Shown here: positions 1 to 9,436 of the stretch, piece after piece
How positions within the stretch are numbered: the first letter of the stretch is position 1
Layout: every line of letters starts with the position of its first letter
Assembly (NCBI RefSeq): GCF_016649425.1
Contig: NZ_JADRCR010000014.1
Span: forward strand, 1 to 64,000
Reading direction: 5' to 3'
From: Limnobaculum allomyrinae
Lineage (GTDB): Bacteria; Pseudomonadota; Gammaproteobacteria; Enterobacterales; Enterobacteriaceae
Length of the DNA: 64,000 bases
Position numbers and translations under genes: made by a program
Notes under the pieces: model-generated
Databases searched by the model: none
What the model was told of the DNA's origin: nothing
What the model saw: only the letters and a program-made list of their open reading frames with translations

Positions 1-57
1 TACGGTCTGGCGACCGTGCTGAGTGTGATTGCAGTGATTGGGGTGTTTATGCTGTAA
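1..57 (+). CDS. C-terminal end of an unidentified membrane protein (partial)
   Basis: The window opens inside a reading frame that ends with TAA at 55-57. The 18 visible residues (YGLATVLSVIAVIGVFML) form one hydrophobic segment, so this is the last transmembrane helix of an integral membrane protein, ending right at the membrane. Nothing else of the gene is visible and the family cannot be named. A strong terminator follows 40 bases later, so this is probably the last gene of its transcript. Confidence 0.6.
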   Translation, partial: YGLATVLSVIAVIGVFML

Positions 58-98
58 ACAGCATACCCCGTTTGACTGTAGTGATACATGTTGTTAAG

Positions 99-125
99 AA
101 GCGCCCCTGCCGGGGCGCTTTTTGT
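99..125 (+). terminator. Rho-independent terminator after the partial gene
   Basis: The arms AGCGCCCC (100-107) and GGGGCGCT (112-119) form an 8-bp GC-rich stem with a 4-base loop, directly followed by a T run. It serves the plus-strand gene that ends at 57. Confidence 0.9.
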
Positions 126-170
126 ATATGGAGAAGAGAGTTTTAGTCTTTAAATTGGCGACTGTGTAGA

Positions 171-357
171 TTCCGGCCGTAATAGCTAATTGCTTATATG
201 ACCTGATGTGTGCGGCCGGAAGGGCTATCAGTTCTGAGTGGTTATCAGGTATGGTGTGCGTCGGGCCTAGCCGGGCTACGGGCAGTTATGAAACACCTTT
301 CGGTGTTTCACCCTTCGGGCCAGCGCAAGCGCTGTTCAAACAGGCTTTGCCTGTTTG
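171..357. repeat. First cluster of short perfect hairpins
   Basis: Five inverted repeats lie close together in non-coding DNA. TTCCGGCCG at 171-179 pairs with 213-221 across a longer loop. TAGC/GCTA lies at 268-278. TGAAACACC pairs with GGTGTTTCA at 289-310 (9 bp, loop TTTC). CAGCGC pairs with GCGCTG at 321-334 (6 bp, loop AA). CAAACAGGC pairs with GCCTGTTTG at 337-357 (9 bp, loop TTT). None is followed by a T run typical of a terminator. No credible gene was found here: the open frames crossing the region are low complexity and lack family features. Function unknown. Confidence 0.75.
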
Positions 358-429
358 TCGTTGACTCACGCCAAGTCGACCCCCACGCCCGTCTCTCCCG
401 ACGATTGGCTTTGTTTTAAAGACCAAGAC

Positions 430-482
430 CAAAATCAAAATCAAAATCAAAATCAAAATCAAAATCAAAATCAAAATCAAAA
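430..482. repeat. Hexamer tandem repeat (CAAAAT)n
   Basis: The unit CAAAAT is repeated eight full times from 430 to 477, then a partial CAAAA to 482. All copies are identical. It is non-coding, and such a perfect array is expected to change copy number by slippage (VNTR). Confidence 0.95.
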
Positions 483-530
483 GCTAACAGCTAACAGCTA
501 ACAGCTAACAGCTAACAGCTAACAGCTAAC
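483..530. repeat. Heptamer tandem repeat (GCTAACA)n
   Basis: The unit GCTAACA is repeated six full times from 483 to 524, followed by GCTAAC to 530. It abuts the hexamer array with no spacer. All copies are perfect, which suggests recent expansion. Confidence 0.95.
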
Positions 531-640
531 GTCCAGAAAAGGGTACAGAAGCCAATTATCATTAACGATTTCAGTCAACTTCCTTCAGATCCAAACGATT
601 AAAAAACCACTATGATATCCAAACCAGATCAGAACCCCCT

Positions 641-992
641 ATTCAGGCGCAAAGCGCCTGAATACTAACCCATCCCCTGACCTTAGGGAGCACTGGAATT
701 CAGCTGACGACTGAGAGAGGGTAGCACGCCAAACAGGGATGTTTGGCGAGGCGCAGCGACGTCGGACAAAATTGCAGGAGCAATTTTGAACAGCACGCAG
801 TGCTGGCCCAAAGGGCCGAGCCTCATGGATGAGGCGAGTACTCCGGCTCTGCGCCGGTGCGTAAGCCCGAAAGAAGGAGGAAGGTAGTCACCGCAGGCGA
901 CCTGAATTCGTGTGCGAAGGCGCGGAGGTGCAGGAGGTGTTCGCCTTAACGCCTCCTGCTCGGCCGCCGCACAACAATTGAGTCAGACTCAA
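641..992. repeat. Second chain of short hairpins
   Basis: A run of inverted repeats: ATTCAGGCGC/GCGCCTGAAT at 641-663 (10 bp, loop AAA); CGCCAAAC/GTTTGGCG at 727-748 (loop AGGGAT); CAAAATTGC/GCAATTTTG at 767-788 (loop AGGA); CAGCAC/GTGCTG at 791-805; GGCCC/GGGCC at 805-817; GCCTC/GAGGC at 820-835 (loop ATGGAT); CCGGC/GCCGG at 843-857; GCAGGAGG/CCTCCTGC at 930-959; TTGAGT/ACTCAA at 978-992. Five lie almost end to end between 767 and 857. Arms differ in sequence, so this is not one repeated unit. The segment is visibly more GC-rich than the flanking A-rich DNA. No coding potential is seen. Confidence 0.75.
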
Positions 993-1215
993 CACCATTA
1001 GCGGACGAAACCTGCTCAAAACTCAATAAGTACGGAGTACATAGAATTAAGTGAGGACACAGACGAAATACACTCTGTACCAAACACTCTACTTCCCAAC
1101 ACAACAAAAGCCAGCACTTTACCCCAAAATAAAATCAACAAAGCAGCTGAAAACCCCATTAAAATCTGAAATAATCAGCACACCAAGCCACCTAATAATC
1201 AAAATAAGAAGCATC

Positions 1216-1827
1216 ATGCTTTTCTATCTATATATCATCGGTATCACCGCAGAATCAATGACAGGAGCGCTCGCTGCGGGTAGAAGCAAAATGGATATTT
1301 TTGGCGTTATCATTATCTCTGCCGTCACTGCCATCGGTGGTGGAACCGTGCGGGATATCATTTTAGGTCACTATCCTTTAGGTTGGGTGGCTCATCCGGA
1401 ATATGTGTTGATTGTTGCCGCAGCATCGGTGATGACTGTAGCTACCTCGCGCATCATGATCTATTTGAGAAAGTTCTTTTTAGTATTGGATGCCGTAGGT
1501 CTGGTGGTGTTCTCTATCATCGGAGCGCAGGTTGCTATGAGTATGAATCTGCCGGTTCTGATCGCAGGAATCGCAGGATTAATTACCGGGGTATTTGGCG
1601 GAGTATTGCGGGATATCTTCTGTAATCGCATCCCGTTAGTATTTCAAAAAGAGCTGTATGCCAGCGTATCTTTTGCTTCAGCCATGTTATATATCGGTTT
1701 GATTCATCTGAATATTATGCCGGATATCGCTGTAATCGCCACGCTGATTTTTGGCTTTATCTTCAGAATGTTAGCCATCTTCTTTAAGATTGGTTTGCCG
1801 GTTTTCAGCTATCAGATTGATGACTAA
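1216..1827 (+). CDS. yicG: YicG, TRIC-family (UPF0126) membrane protein
   Basis: The protein closely matches E. coli YicG: it opens [20 protein letters not shown] and carries two glycine-rich repeats, [13 protein letters not shown] and [12 protein letters not shown], the hallmark of the duplicated TRIC cation-channel fold. About seven membrane helices are expected in 203 residues. An upstream in-frame ATG at 1051 would add 55 polar residues absent from the family; I chose the ATG at 1216, preceded by a weak AAGAAG. Physiological role in bacteria is poorly known; trimeric cation channels are the characterised relatives. It is transcribed alone, converging with the ribose operon. Confidence 0.9.
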   Translation: MLFYLYIIGITAESMTGALAAGRSKMDIFGVIIISAVTAIGGGTVRDIILGHYPLGWVAHPEYVLIVAAASVMTVATSRIMIYLRKFFLVLDAVGLVVFSIIGAQVAMSMNLPVLIAGIAGLITGVFGGVLRDIFCNRIPLVFQKELYASVSFASAMLYIGLIHLNIMPDIAVIATLIFGFIFRMLAIFFKIGLPVFSYQIDD

Positions 1828-1838
1828 CGATAGTATTG

Positions 1839-1873
1839 ACCAATACCGTTTTAATGTAAGAAACGGTATTGGT
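1839..1873. terminator. Convergent terminator between yicG and rbsR
   Basis: ACCAATACCGTTT pairs with AAACGGTATTGGT (12-13 bp, loop about 9 bases). It sits midway between the stop codons of yicG and rbsR, so it can serve both directions. Confidence 0.75.
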
Positions 1874-1877
1874 TGAG

Positions 1878-2879
1878 TTAACACACGCCAACGGAATCAC
1901 GTTCTACTAATTCAGGAGTCAGCTCCAGCGTACGCGGTTCGGTGATTTGTTTTTCTAAACGTTGCAATAACGTATCAATGGCCAGTTTACCCAATGCATC
2001 AGTTGGCTGATGGATGGTCGTCAGCGGCGGTGACATAAACTTTGCCAGTTCAATGTCATCGTAGCCAATAACCGCAATATCCTGCCCTACTTTTAATCCA
2101 GCCTGATTTATTGCTAAATAAACGCCAACCGCCATCGCATCATTGCAGGTAAATATAGCTTTCGGTAGTTCCGGCAATTTTAGCAACTGCTGCATCGCCT
2201 CAAGACCGCCGGAGAACTCAAAATTACTAAATATTTGATAGGCTTCTGGCGCAACCAGCCCGGCATTTTCCATCGCCTGCTGGTAACCCTGTAAACGACG
2301 ACGAGCCTGAGTGTTATCCTGAGGTCCGGTAATACAGGCAATGCGATGATAGCCTCGGGAGATAAGATACTCCGTCGCCAGTTTACCGCCGATCAACGAG
2401 TTATCCTGAATGGTATCGCAAACCCCATTAAACGGCGCCCAGTCCATCATGACTACCGGTAAATTAGGATAATGGCAAAAGAGCACTTCAGAGATGGGGT
2501 TACGGTCATTACACATCAAAATCAGCCCATCAACCCGGCGCTGTAACAACGTTTCCAGACTGCTTCCCATCCGTTCGGTATTGCCTTCGGTGTTACACAA
2601 AATCAGACTGTAGCCACGTTCATAGCAGCTCTCTTCCACACCCCTGACCACTTCAGCATAAAACGGGTTATTACTGGAGGTCAGGAGCATGCCGATAGTT
2701 CGGGTCTCTTTGGCTTTCAGGCTACGGGCCACCGCCGAAGGCGAGTAATTAAGTTCAGCAACGGCAGAAAGAATCTTATCCCTGACGGGTTGGCTCACAA
2801 ACCGGTTATTGTTGATAACGTGAGACACCGTTGATGTGGAGACGCCCGCCAGACGGGCTACGTCTTTCATCGTTGCCAA
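1878..2879 (-). CDS. rbsR: Ribose operon repressor RbsR (LacI/GalR family)
   Basis: This 333-residue regulator has an N-terminal helix-turn-helix ([20 protein letters not shown], then VINNNRFVS) and a periplasmic-binding-protein-like ligand domain, very close to E. coli RbsR along its length. It binds operator palindromes in the rbs promoter and releases them when ribose is present. The start is TTG at 2877-2879, with AGGAG seven bases upstream; the next ATG would remove three residues conserved in E. coli. It is the last gene of the operon, four bases after rbsK, so it is autoregulated with the catabolic genes. Confidence 0.95.
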   Translation of the reverse strand: MATMKDVARLAGVSTSTVSHVINNNRFVSQPVRDKILSAVAELNYSPSAVARSLKAKETRTIGMLLTSSNNPFYAEVVRGVEESCYERGYSLILCNTEGNTERMGSSLETLLQRRVDGLILMCNDRNPISEVLFCHYPNLPVVMMDWAPFNGVCDTIQDNSLIGGKLATEYLISRGYHRIACITGPQDNTQARRRLQGYQQAMENAGLVAPEAYQIFSNFEFSGGLEAMQQLLKLPELPKAIFTCNDAMAVGVYLAINQAGLKVGQDIAVIGYDDIELAKFMSPPLTTIHQPTDALGKLAIDTLLQRLEKQITEPRTLELTPELVERDSVGVC

Positions 2880-2883
2880 AACA

Positions 2884-3813
2884 CTACTCCTGTCTGGTTG
2901 CTAAGAAAGCATCGATCTCTTTACGCCATGGCACAGAAGGCTGAGCACCCCGGCGCGTTACCGCTATCGCCGCTGCCGCATGACCAAACTTAACCGCCTG
3001 ATACAGTTCCTGACCTTCAAGCATTGCAGTAATCAAAGCGCCATTGAAAGTATCACCGGCAGCAATAGTATCAACAGGTTCAACTTTATAGCCTTCAATC
3101 AGGCTACCAATGCCATCAATGCTTACCCAGGCACCACGGCTACCCAAGGTGATAATCACCGTGCGAATACCTTTCGCATGTAATAATCCGGCAGCTTTGT
3201 TGGCATCGTCACTGTTAACAATGGTGATACCGGTTAACTGCTCCGCTTCGGTCTCATTAGGCGTAATAATGTCGATATTAGCCAGCAGTTCATCGGATAG
3301 TTCACGAGCCGGGGCCGGATTAAGGGCAACCAAGGTGTCGTTCTGCTTCGCCAGTTTGGCGGCTGCCAGAATGGTTTCCAGCGGAGTTTCCAACTGCATT
3401 AGCAGCACATCAGCATCAATAACCTGCTGACGATATTTATTCAGATAATCAGGGGTAACCGCTGCGTTAGCACCGGCATCAATAGCAATGACATTTTCGC
3501 CTTTGCCGTTAACAAAAATCATAGCAACACCGGTATTAGTACCGCTGATGCTCTCAATTGGTTGGATATCAATATTATCCAGCTTTAACTGTCGACACAC
3601 TTGCTTGCCGATATCATCATCACCCACACAGGCAATAAAGGTAATATTGGCACCGCTACGGCCTGCGGCTACAGCCTGGTTAGCACCTTTACCGCCAAAC
3701 GAAATTCGATAGTCTTTGCCGGTAATTGTTTCACCCGGGCGGGGAAATTCATTCACATTGAGAATGTGGTCTGCATTAATACTTCCCAGCACCACCAGTT
3801 TATTCGCTGACAT
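2884..3813 (-). CDS. rbsK: Ribokinase RbsK
   Basis: PfkB-family sugar kinase that phosphorylates D-ribose to ribose 5-phosphate with ATP. Visible signatures are the N-terminal [15 protein letters not shown] substrate motif and the C-terminal [14 protein letters not shown] motif, whose aspartate is the catalytic base. The frame can be extended upstream to 3837, but AAGGGGG lies five bases before the ATG at 3813 (a second ATG is at 3816), giving [15 protein letters not shown] as in the family. It follows rbsB after a 60-base gap that holds a hairpin, and precedes rbsR. Confidence 0.95.
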   Translation of the reverse strand: MSANKLVVLGSINADHILNVNEFPRPGETITGKDYRISFGGKGANQAVAAGRSGANITFIACVGDDDIGKQVCRQLKLDNIDIQPIESISGTNTGVAMIFVNGKGENVIAIDAGANAAVTPDYLNKYRQQVIDADVLLMQLETPLETILAAAKLAKQNDTLVALNPAPARELSDELLANIDIITPNETEAEQLTGITIVNSDDANKAAGLLHAKGIRTVIITLGSRGAWVSIDGIGSLIEGYKVEPVDTIAAGDTFNGALITAMLEGQELYQAVKFGHAAAAIAVTRRGAQPSVPWRKEIDAFLATRQE

Positions 3814-3834
3814 CATCGCCCCCTTGGGAAAGAT

Positions 3835-3862
3835 CACGCGGTAAATGCGATTTTACCGCGTG
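3835..3862 (-). other. Intercistronic hairpin between rbsB and rbsK
   Basis: CACGCGGTAAA and TTTACCGCGTG form an 11-bp perfect stem with a six-base loop. It lies between rbsB and rbsK and has no T run. By analogy with other transport operons it may protect the upstream binding-protein message and reduce read-through into rbsKR; that role is inferred. Confidence 0.6.
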
Positions 3863-3896
3863 TACTACGTACTGATAACGTTCTGTCTGTACAGAC

Positions 3897-4784
3897 TTAT
3901 TCAGTGATCAGTTTTAATGCTACCGGGTTGCTTGCTTCGACTTTCTCGCCTTTCAGGATCTTGTCAGCAACTTCAACGCCCATGCTACCAATCAGCTCTG
4001 GCTGTTGAGCAATGGTTGCGCTCATACGGCCGCTTTTCACCGCTTTAATACCATCGTTAGTGCCATCAAAACCGACAATCAGCACATCTTTCTTACCGGC
4101 AGTTTGCAGTGCACGCATTGCACCCAGTGCCATTTCGTCGTTCTGAGCAAACACTGCCTGAACATCAGAGTGAGCAGTCAACAGGTTCTGCATAACGTTC
4201 AGACCCTTAGTACGGTCGAAGTCTGCTGGTTGGCTGGCTAACAGTTTGAATGGATGGTCAGTCATAGATTGCTTAAAGCCTTCACCACGCTCACGAGCAG
4301 CAGAAGTTCCGGTGATACCTTCTAACTGAATCACTTTGGCATCATTACCTAATTTCTTAGCAATGAACTCACCAGCCATTTTACCGCCGGCAACGTTATC
4401 AGAAGCGACATGGCTGGCAACTTCACCTTTGTTAGCCGCTCGGTCCAGAGTCACTACAGGGATCTTAGCTTTGTTCGCCATCAATACGGCGTTACCTACC
4501 GCATCAGAATCCGTTGGGTTGATCAGCAGCAGTTTGGTGCCGCGAACGGTCAGATCCTGCACGTTACCTAACTCTTTAGCCGGGTTATTCTGTGAATCCA
4601 GCACGATCAGGTTGTAACCTAATTCGTCAGCTTTTTTCTGAGCGCCATCCTTCATGGAGACGAAGAATGGGTTGTTGAGAGTGGAGACTACCAGCGCAAT
4701 GTTATCCTTCGCCATCGCACCAGCACTGACAGAAAGGGTTAACGCGGTAGCAGAAACTAACATAGCCAGCTTTTTCATATTCAT
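3897..4784 (-). CDS. rbsB: Ribose ABC transporter periplasmic binding protein RbsB
   Basis: Periplasmic D-ribose-binding protein that delivers ribose to RbsAC. It has a classic signal peptide ([20 protein letters not shown] to AMA) and mature sequence [22 protein letters not shown], nearly identical to E. coli RbsB. Two ATGs six bases apart are possible (4790 and 4784); the second gives the E. coli-like MNMKK start and better spacing from AGGA. It is the fourth gene of rbsDACBKR, 24 bases after rbsC. Confidence 0.95.
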   Translation of the reverse strand: MNMKKLAMLVSATALTLSVSAGAMAKDNIALVVSTLNNPFFVSMKDGAQKKADELGYNLIVLDSQNNPAKELGNVQDLTVRGTKLLLINPTDSDAVGNAVLMANKAKIPVVTLDRAANKGEVASHVASDNVAGGKMAGEFIAKKLGNDAKVIQLEGITGTSAARERGEGFKQSMTDHPFKLLASQPADFDRTKGLNVMQNLLTAHSDVQAVFAQNDEMALGAMRALQTAGKKDVLIVGFDGTNDGIKAVKSGRMSATIAQQPELIGSMGVEVADKILKGEKVEASNPVALKLITE

Positions 4785-4808
4785 CTTCATTATTCCTGTA
4801 TAAAAAGG

Positions 4809-5777
4809 TTATTTACTGCTTCTGTTTTCTACTAATACCGCCAGTAAGATGACGGCGCCTTTCACTATCATTTGGAAGTAAGCAGATACGCCTAACAAGT
4901 TGAGCGCATTGCTCAGGAATCCCAGAATCAGAGCACCAATCAATGTACCGGTGATCCGCCCTTTTCCTCCAGCCAGACTGGTTCCCCCTAACACTACCGC
5001 AGCAATGGCATCTAATTCATAGCCAAGACCTGCTGTTGGTTGAGCTGAGGATAAACGTCCAACTTCAATAATGCCTGCCAGTGCAGTTAACATACCGCAC
5101 AGTGCATACACTATAATTTTAACCCGATCGACGCTGATACCTGACAAACGCGTTGCCGCTTCATTACCACCCAGCGCGTAGATATAACGCCCCAGGCGGG
5201 TATGATTCAGTAAGTACCAGGCACCAACAAATACAATAACCATAATCCAGATTGGTGCAGGAATACCTAATGGACGCCCCACACCAAACCATTCAAAAGC
5301 TTCTGCCGAGTCAGTAAAGCCCAAATTTATCGGACTACCTTCCGAATAGACCAGTGTTGCGCCGCGCAGCATTAGCATCATCACCAACGTGGCAATAAAC
5401 GCCTGTACTTTGCCTTTGGCGACAATCACACCCGTAATGGTACCAATACCCGCCCCTAGTACCAATGCGCCAGCCAGAGCAACAAAAACGTTTAACTCCA
5501 GACCAACCAATGATGCGGCAACGGCACCGGTTAACGCCAGTATCGATCCTACCGACAGGTCAATACCTGAAGTTAAGATCACCAGCGTCATACCCACGGC
5601 AATAATGGCGTTTACCGACGTCTGTTGCAAAATATTGAACAGGTTATCGATAGTAAAGAAGTTAGGGCTAAGAAATGAAACCACGATGATCAAAACGATC
5701 AAAGCAATCAGCGATTTCTGTTCAAGCAACCACTCCTTATTGAAGCGACTGGTTGAAGGTGTTTTTGAGGTATTCAC
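4809..5777 (-). CDS. rbsC: Ribose ABC transporter permease RbsC
   Basis: Inner-membrane permease of the ribose importer, 322 residues, strongly hydrophobic with multiple helices, and colinear with E. coli RbsC. The family signature is seen in VGMTLVILTSGIDLSVGS and in LDAIAAVVLGGTSLAGGKG. The start is GTG at 5775-5777 with AGGAG about ten bases upstream. It begins six bases after rbsA ends, consistent with one translationally coupled operon. Confidence 0.95.
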   Translation of the reverse strand: MNTSKTPSTSRFNKEWLLEQKSLIALIVLIIVVSFLSPNFFTIDNLFNILQQTSVNAIIAVGMTLVILTSGIDLSVGSILALTGAVAASLVGLELNVFVALAGALVLGAGIGTITGVIVAKGKVQAFIATLVMMLMLRGATLVYSEGSPINLGFTDSAEAFEWFGVGRPLGIPAPIWIMVIVFVGAWYLLNHTRLGRYIYALGGNEAATRLSGISVDRVKIIVYALCGMLTALAGIIEVGRLSSAQPTAGLGYELDAIAAVVLGGTSLAGGKGRITGTLIGALILGFLSNALNLLGVSAYFQMIVKGAVILLAVLVENRSSK

Positions 5778-5783
5778 TGTGTC

Positions 5784-7289
5784 TTACTCCTGCGTAACAC
5801 CGTACTGTTTGCCGACCGCCGCCGCCATCAGTACTTCTTGTGTTGCCTGTTCAATAGGGAATTCGCCGCTGATACGGCCTTCATGCATAACCAGAATACG
5901 ATCGCTCATGCCAATAACTTCCGGCATTTCAGAGGAGATTAAAATGATGCTTAATCCTTCTCGTTTAAACTGGTTAATAAGTTGATAGATCTCTTTCTTG
6001 GCACCAACATCCACACCGCGCGTTGGCTCATCCAGAATCAGAACGTTTGGACGTGTCATCAGGCCACGGGCAATAGCAATTTTTTGTTGATTACCACCGG
6101 ACAGCAGGCCAATGGTCTGCATCATTGATGGTGTTTTGATATTGAATAACTTAATGAAATCACTCACAGCCTGTTGCTCTTCAGCATGCTTTAGTGATCC
6201 CCACTGCTTGCTGAAATAGCGTAATGCAGTAAGGGACATGTTCTCTTTAACCGACATGCCCAGAACCAAACCATCGCCTTTGCGGTCTTCCGAAATATAG
6301 ACAATGCCATTTTTCAGACCATCCTGTGGGCTATGTATTTTTATAGCATGGCCATCAAGCACTACGCTGCCAGAAGTATGAGGCAGCGCACCGTAAATCA
6401 TTTTCATTAATTCGGTGCGACCAGCACCCATCAGGCCAGAAACACCCAAAATTTCACTGCGATAAAGATCGAAGCTGACATCATGGACGCCTTTACCGGA
6501 AAGATTTTTTACCTGTAAGCGCAAATTACCGCGAGGTTGATCCAGACGAGGATAGAGATCTTCCAGTCGACGGCCCACCATCATTTCAATCAATCTGTCT
6601 TCATCTAAATCCGCTACCGGACGTTCACCAATGAAAGCACCATCACGCAATACCGTCACGTCATCACAAATCTCAAAGATCTCTTTCAGACGATGGGAAA
6701 TGTAAACAATACCGCAGCCCTGAGCCCTCAGCTCATTAATCACATTAAACAGCGAGGCGGTTTCGGTATCCGTTAGTGCATCCGTCGGTTCATCCATAAT
6801 GATAACTTTGGACTCAAAGCTCAGCACTTTGGCGATTTCCACCATTTGCTGATCGCCAATAGACAGCTCACTAACCAGACGACGACTGCTGTAGCCCACA
6901 TTCAGGCGGCGCAGCAAACGGTCAGCTTCCGCATAGGTTTTCTTCCAGTCGATGCGGCCAATGGCATTAACGAATTCCCGACCAAGGAAGATATTTTCAG
7001 CAATACTCAGCTGTGGAATCAGGTTTAATTCCTGGTGAATAATACCGATTCCCGCTTCCTGAGACGCTTTGGGGCCGCTGAAGGCCACTTCTTTGCCGAG
7101 GTATTCGATAGTTCCGGCATCTTTAGTGTAAATACCGGTCAGCACCTTCATCAACGTCGATTTACCGGCACCGTTTTCGCCCAATAATGCCATGACTTTA
7201 CCGGGATAAACGCTAAGACTGGCACCGGATAACGCCTTCACACCCGGGAAGGATTTATCGATACCACTAAGTTTAAGTAGAGGTTGCAT
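5784..7289 (-). CDS. rbsA: Ribose ABC transporter ATP-binding protein RbsA
   Basis: This 501-residue protein has two fused ABC ATPase domains. The N half has Walker [10 protein letters not shown], signature [12 protein letters not shown] and Walker [12 protein letters not shown]. The C half has a degenerate Walker A ([10 protein letters not shown]), signature [14 protein letters not shown] and Walker [13 protein letters not shown]. This asymmetry is normal for carbohydrate-uptake (CUT2) ATPases. It energises ribose import through RbsC. GAGG lies seven bases before the ATG. Confidence 0.96.
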   Translation of the reverse strand: MQPLLKLSGIDKSFPGVKALSGASLSVYPGKVMALLGENGAGKSTLMKVLTGIYTKDAGTIEYLGKEVAFSGPKASQEAGIGIIHQELNLIPQLSIAENIFLGREFVNAIGRIDWKKTYAEADRLLRRLNVGYSSRRLVSELSIGDQQMVEIAKVLSFESKVIIMDEPTDALTDTETASLFNVINELRAQGCGIVYISHRLKEIFEICDDVTVLRDGAFIGERPVADLDEDRLIEMMVGRRLEDLYPRLDQPRGNLRLQVKNLSGKGVHDVSFDLYRSEILGVSGLMGAGRTELMKMIYGALPHTSGSVVLDGHAIKIHSPQDGLKNGIVYISEDRKGDGLVLGMSVKENMSLTALRYFSKQWGSLKHAEEQQAVSDFIKLFNIKTPSMMQTIGLLSGGNQQKIAIARGLMTRPNVLILDEPTRGVDVGAKKEIYQLINQFKREGLSIILISSEMPEVIGMSDRILVMHEGRISGEFPIEQATQEVLMAAAVGKQYGVTQE

Positions 7290-7298
7290 AGGAGTACC

Positions 7299-7718
7299 TC
7301 AGAACACAACGCCGGAGCACAAAATAATATTGGCGTAAGGGGAACATTCCCCCGTACGAACTATGGCTCGGCTGCTATGGGATAAAGCCTTAAACTGTTC
7401 ATGAGAAACATACTCCAACGCAATAACATTGCCCTGATGCTGTTCCAACTGTTTAAGACGGGTCAGCAACTCTTGATGAATATGCTGGTTTTTTTCTTTG
7501 ATTTCACTGGCAATAATTGCTTTCTCAACCTGCATTTCATCCGTTACGGTATCAAATACCTGTAAAAATGAAGGCACGCCGAGCGTCAGTGCTAAATCAA
7601 TACGCTCAACGGATGCAGGAATGGGTAAACCTGCATCGCCAATAGTCAGCGTATCGGTATGCCCTAACTGCGAAATCACGGAAGAGAGCATGGAGTTAAG
7701 CAGCTTACCTTTTTTCAT
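7299..7718 (-). CDS. rbsD: D-ribose pyranase RbsD
   Basis: This 139-residue protein matches E. coli RbsD ([27 protein letters not shown]-terminal [17 protein letters not shown]). It interconverts beta-pyranose and beta-furanose ribose so that RbsK receives the furanose form. The conserved histidine in LGHTDT is the catalytic residue known from the family. It is the first gene of the operon, about 44 bases from the nearest operator, with AAGGTGGG before the ATG. Confidence 0.95.
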   Translation of the reverse strand: MKKGKLLNSMLSSVISQLGHTDTLTIGDAGLPIPASVERIDLALTLGVPSFLQVFDTVTDEMQVEKAIIASEIKEKNQHIHQELLTRLKQLEQHQGNVIALEYVSHEQFKALSHSSRAIVRTGECSPYANIILCSGVVF

Positions 7719-7761
7719 TTATCCCACCTTCTGTTGAACTGATTTGGCGGTTTTACCGTCA

Positions 7762-7774
7762 TCGAAACGTTTCG
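7762..7774 (-). promoter_or_regulatory. RbsR-type operator, promoter-proximal
   Basis: TCGAAACGTTTCG is a palindrome centred on ACGT, the usual LacI-family CG centre, and resembles the E. coli rbs operator core CGAAACGTTTCG. It lies 44 bases upstream of rbsD. Assignment to RbsR is by position and similarity. Confidence 0.75.
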
Positions 7775-7841
7775 TTGTTATCGGAAGTATTAGAAAAATC
7801 GTCGGGGAAAGCAAAAGGATTTTGGAAAATTTGTGACCTTT

Positions 7842-7857
7842 ATCGAAACGTTTCGAT
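7842..7857 (-). promoter_or_regulatory. RbsR-type operator, upstream copy
   Basis: ATCGAAACGTTTCGAT is a perfect 16-bp palindrome with the same core as the site at 7762-7774. The centres are 81 bp apart, close to eight helical turns, which would allow looping by a tetrameric LacI-family protein. A TGTGA half-site for CRP lies beside it (7832-7836), but no good second half is present. Confidence 0.75.
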
Positions 7858-8000
7858 TTATAGCCTGTGCCGACTCAGGCTGAAACGGTTAAGTCAAAAC
7901 TCATGAGTTTCACCCTAAAGTCAGGCTATCCGAAGTATAGTTGGATAATCCATGTTCAGTGTCTGAAAAAGAGTGGTCAACATTATCAAATGGAAGATTA

Positions 8001-8050
8001 AAAAAAGTACCATCCGGCGGCGCAGGAGGAGAAGCTATGCCGGATGGTAC
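8001..8050 (-). terminator. Terminator of the BKACE/ato operon
   Basis: GTACCATCCGGC (8007-8018) and GCCGGATGGTAC (8039-8050) form a 12-bp perfect stem with a 20-base loop. On the minus strand the stem is followed by six T (8006-8001). It lies 48 bases after the stop of the last gene, atoA. Confidence 0.8.
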
Positions 8051-8097
8051 AAACAAGGAATCAAGGAGTTATTTTGTTAGCTGTCTTATTATAATTT

Positions 8098-8766
8098 TCA
8101 GGCCGGGAGAGACTCTGCTACCACTATCGGTTTGAGTTGCTCATCTACAACAAACTCAGCGTCTGTTTTTGCCTTAATATCTTCTACCGACACTTCTGGC
8201 GCATGCTCAGTGAGCACCAACTTGCCATCTTTGAAACGAAATACTGCCAGCTCGGTGACAATCATCGATACACAGCTTTCTGCGGTTAGCGGTAATGCAC
8301 ACTGTTTAAGAATTTTTGCTGCACCGTTTTTAGCGTTATGTTCCATGGCGACAATCACTTTGCGCGCTCCGGTGACTAAGTCCATAGCGCCCCCCATACC
8401 AGATACCATCTTGCCCGGAATCATCCAGTTAGCCAGATTGCCTTTCTGATCCACTTCCAGACCACCCAGAACGCAGGCATCCACATGACCACCGCGGATC
8501 AGGGCAAAGGAAAAAGAGCTATCAAACGTCGAGCCTCCGGAAATAATTCCACATGGCTGCCCACCTGCATTAGCCAAATCAGGGTCGGGATTGGCTTCAT
8601 CCACCGGGCAGATGCCTAAAAAACCGTTTTCCGATTGCAAAACAATATCCACATCATCAGGCAGATAATGGGCCACCAGCGTGGGCAAACCGATGCCCAG
8701 ATTCACGATGTCACCGTCTTTTAGCTCTTGCGCCACGCGACGGGCAATAAACTCTTTTGGACTCAT
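8098..8766 (-). CDS. atoA: Acetoacetate CoA-transferase subunit beta (AtoA-like)
   Basis: Family I 3-oxoacid CoA-transferase, small catalytic subunit, 222 residues. The S-E-N-G motif in [10 protein letters not shown] supplies the catalytic glutamate (E46), and [10 protein letters not shown] and [14 protein letters not shown] are family signatures. It is close to E. coli AtoA. With AtoD it moves CoA from acetyl-CoA to acetoacetate, giving acetoacetyl-CoA for the thiolase encoded upstream. The start overlaps the atoD stop (ATGA), so the subunits are translationally coupled. It is the last gene of the operon. Confidence 0.93.
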   Translation of the reverse strand: MSPKEFIARRVAQELKDGDIVNLGIGLPTLVAHYLPDDVDIVLQSENGFLGICPVDEANPDPDLANAGGQPCGIISGGSTFDSSFSFALIRGGHVDACVLGGLEVDQKGNLANWMIPGKMVSGMGGAMDLVTGARKVIVAMEHNAKNGAAKILKQCALPLTAESCVSMIVTELAVFRFKDGKLVLTEHAPEVSVEDIKAKTDAEFVVDEQLKPIVVAESLPA

Positions 8767-9422
8767 GACTCATCTCCTTTAATCAGGCCGCTGACTAACA
8801 TACCGGGCGTCATCACCATATCCGGATCGAGATCGCCAACATTAACCAGCTCTTCTACCTCAGCAAATACCTGCTCTGCTGCCAGCGCAATAATCGGATT
8901 AAAGTTTCTGGCGGAGCGTCGATAGTAGAGGTTGCCTGCCGTATCGCCTCGTTTAGCATGAATAACCGCCAGATCGGCTTTTAACGGCATCTCTAACAGA
9001 TAGTCACGACCATCGATGGTCATACGCTGCTTACCCTGCTCCACAACAGTGCCAACCCCGGTAGGCGTCAGAAAACCACCTAATCCGGAACCGCCAGCCC
9101 GAATACGCTCAACCAGCGTTCCCTGTGGTACCAGTTCAACGTCCATCTCCCCTGCCATCATTTGACGTCCGGTTTCCGGATTAAGCCCGATATGAGAGGC
9201 GATCACTTTCTTCACTCGTCCCGCTTCAATCAGGGGTGCCACGCCAATGCCCGGGATAGCGGTATCGTTGCCAATCAGCGTTAAGTCCTTCACACCCGAT
9301 TCAAACAGCATTTTCATAATGGTTGGCGGGGTACCGCTGCCCATAAAGCCACCAAACATGACGCTCATACCATCACGGAAATGGCGGGTAATATCATCCT
9401 TGCTCATCACTTTGGATTTCAT
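8763..9422 (-). CDS. atoD: Acetoacetate CoA-transferase subunit alpha (AtoD-like)
   Basis: CoA-binding subunit of the family I CoA-transferase, 219 residues, very similar to E. coli AtoD ([45 protein letters not shown]). A glycine-rich loop GGFMGSGTP lies near the N terminus. The frame opens further upstream (to 9485) inside atoB; the ATG at 9422, with AAGGAG eight bases upstream, is the evident start. It lies 14 bases after atoB. Confidence 0.93.
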   Translation of the reverse strand: MKSKVMSKDDITRHFRDGMSVMFGGFMGSGTPPTIMKMLFESGVKDLTLIGNDTAIPGIGVAPLIEAGRVKKVIASHIGLNPETGRQMMAGEMDVELVPQGTLVERIRAGGSGLGGFLTPTGVGTVVEQGKQRMTIDGRDYLLEMPLKADLAVIHAKRGDTAGNLYYRRSARNFNPIIALAAEQVFAEVEELVNVGDLDPDMVMTPGMLVSGLIKGDES

Positions 9423-9436
9423 TGCCCTTGCTCCTT

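Noticed and set aside
286-480. Minus-strand open frame with a long Ile-Leu repeat at its start
   Set aside because: It is the translation of the CAAAAT array and lacks any domain; low-complexity artefact.
430-530. Possible CRISPR array
   Set aside because: Units of 6 and 7 bases with no spacers; simple tandem repeats.
1051-1215. 55-residue upstream extension of yicG
   Set aside because: Polar and repetitive with no family match; YicG starts at the ATG at 1216.
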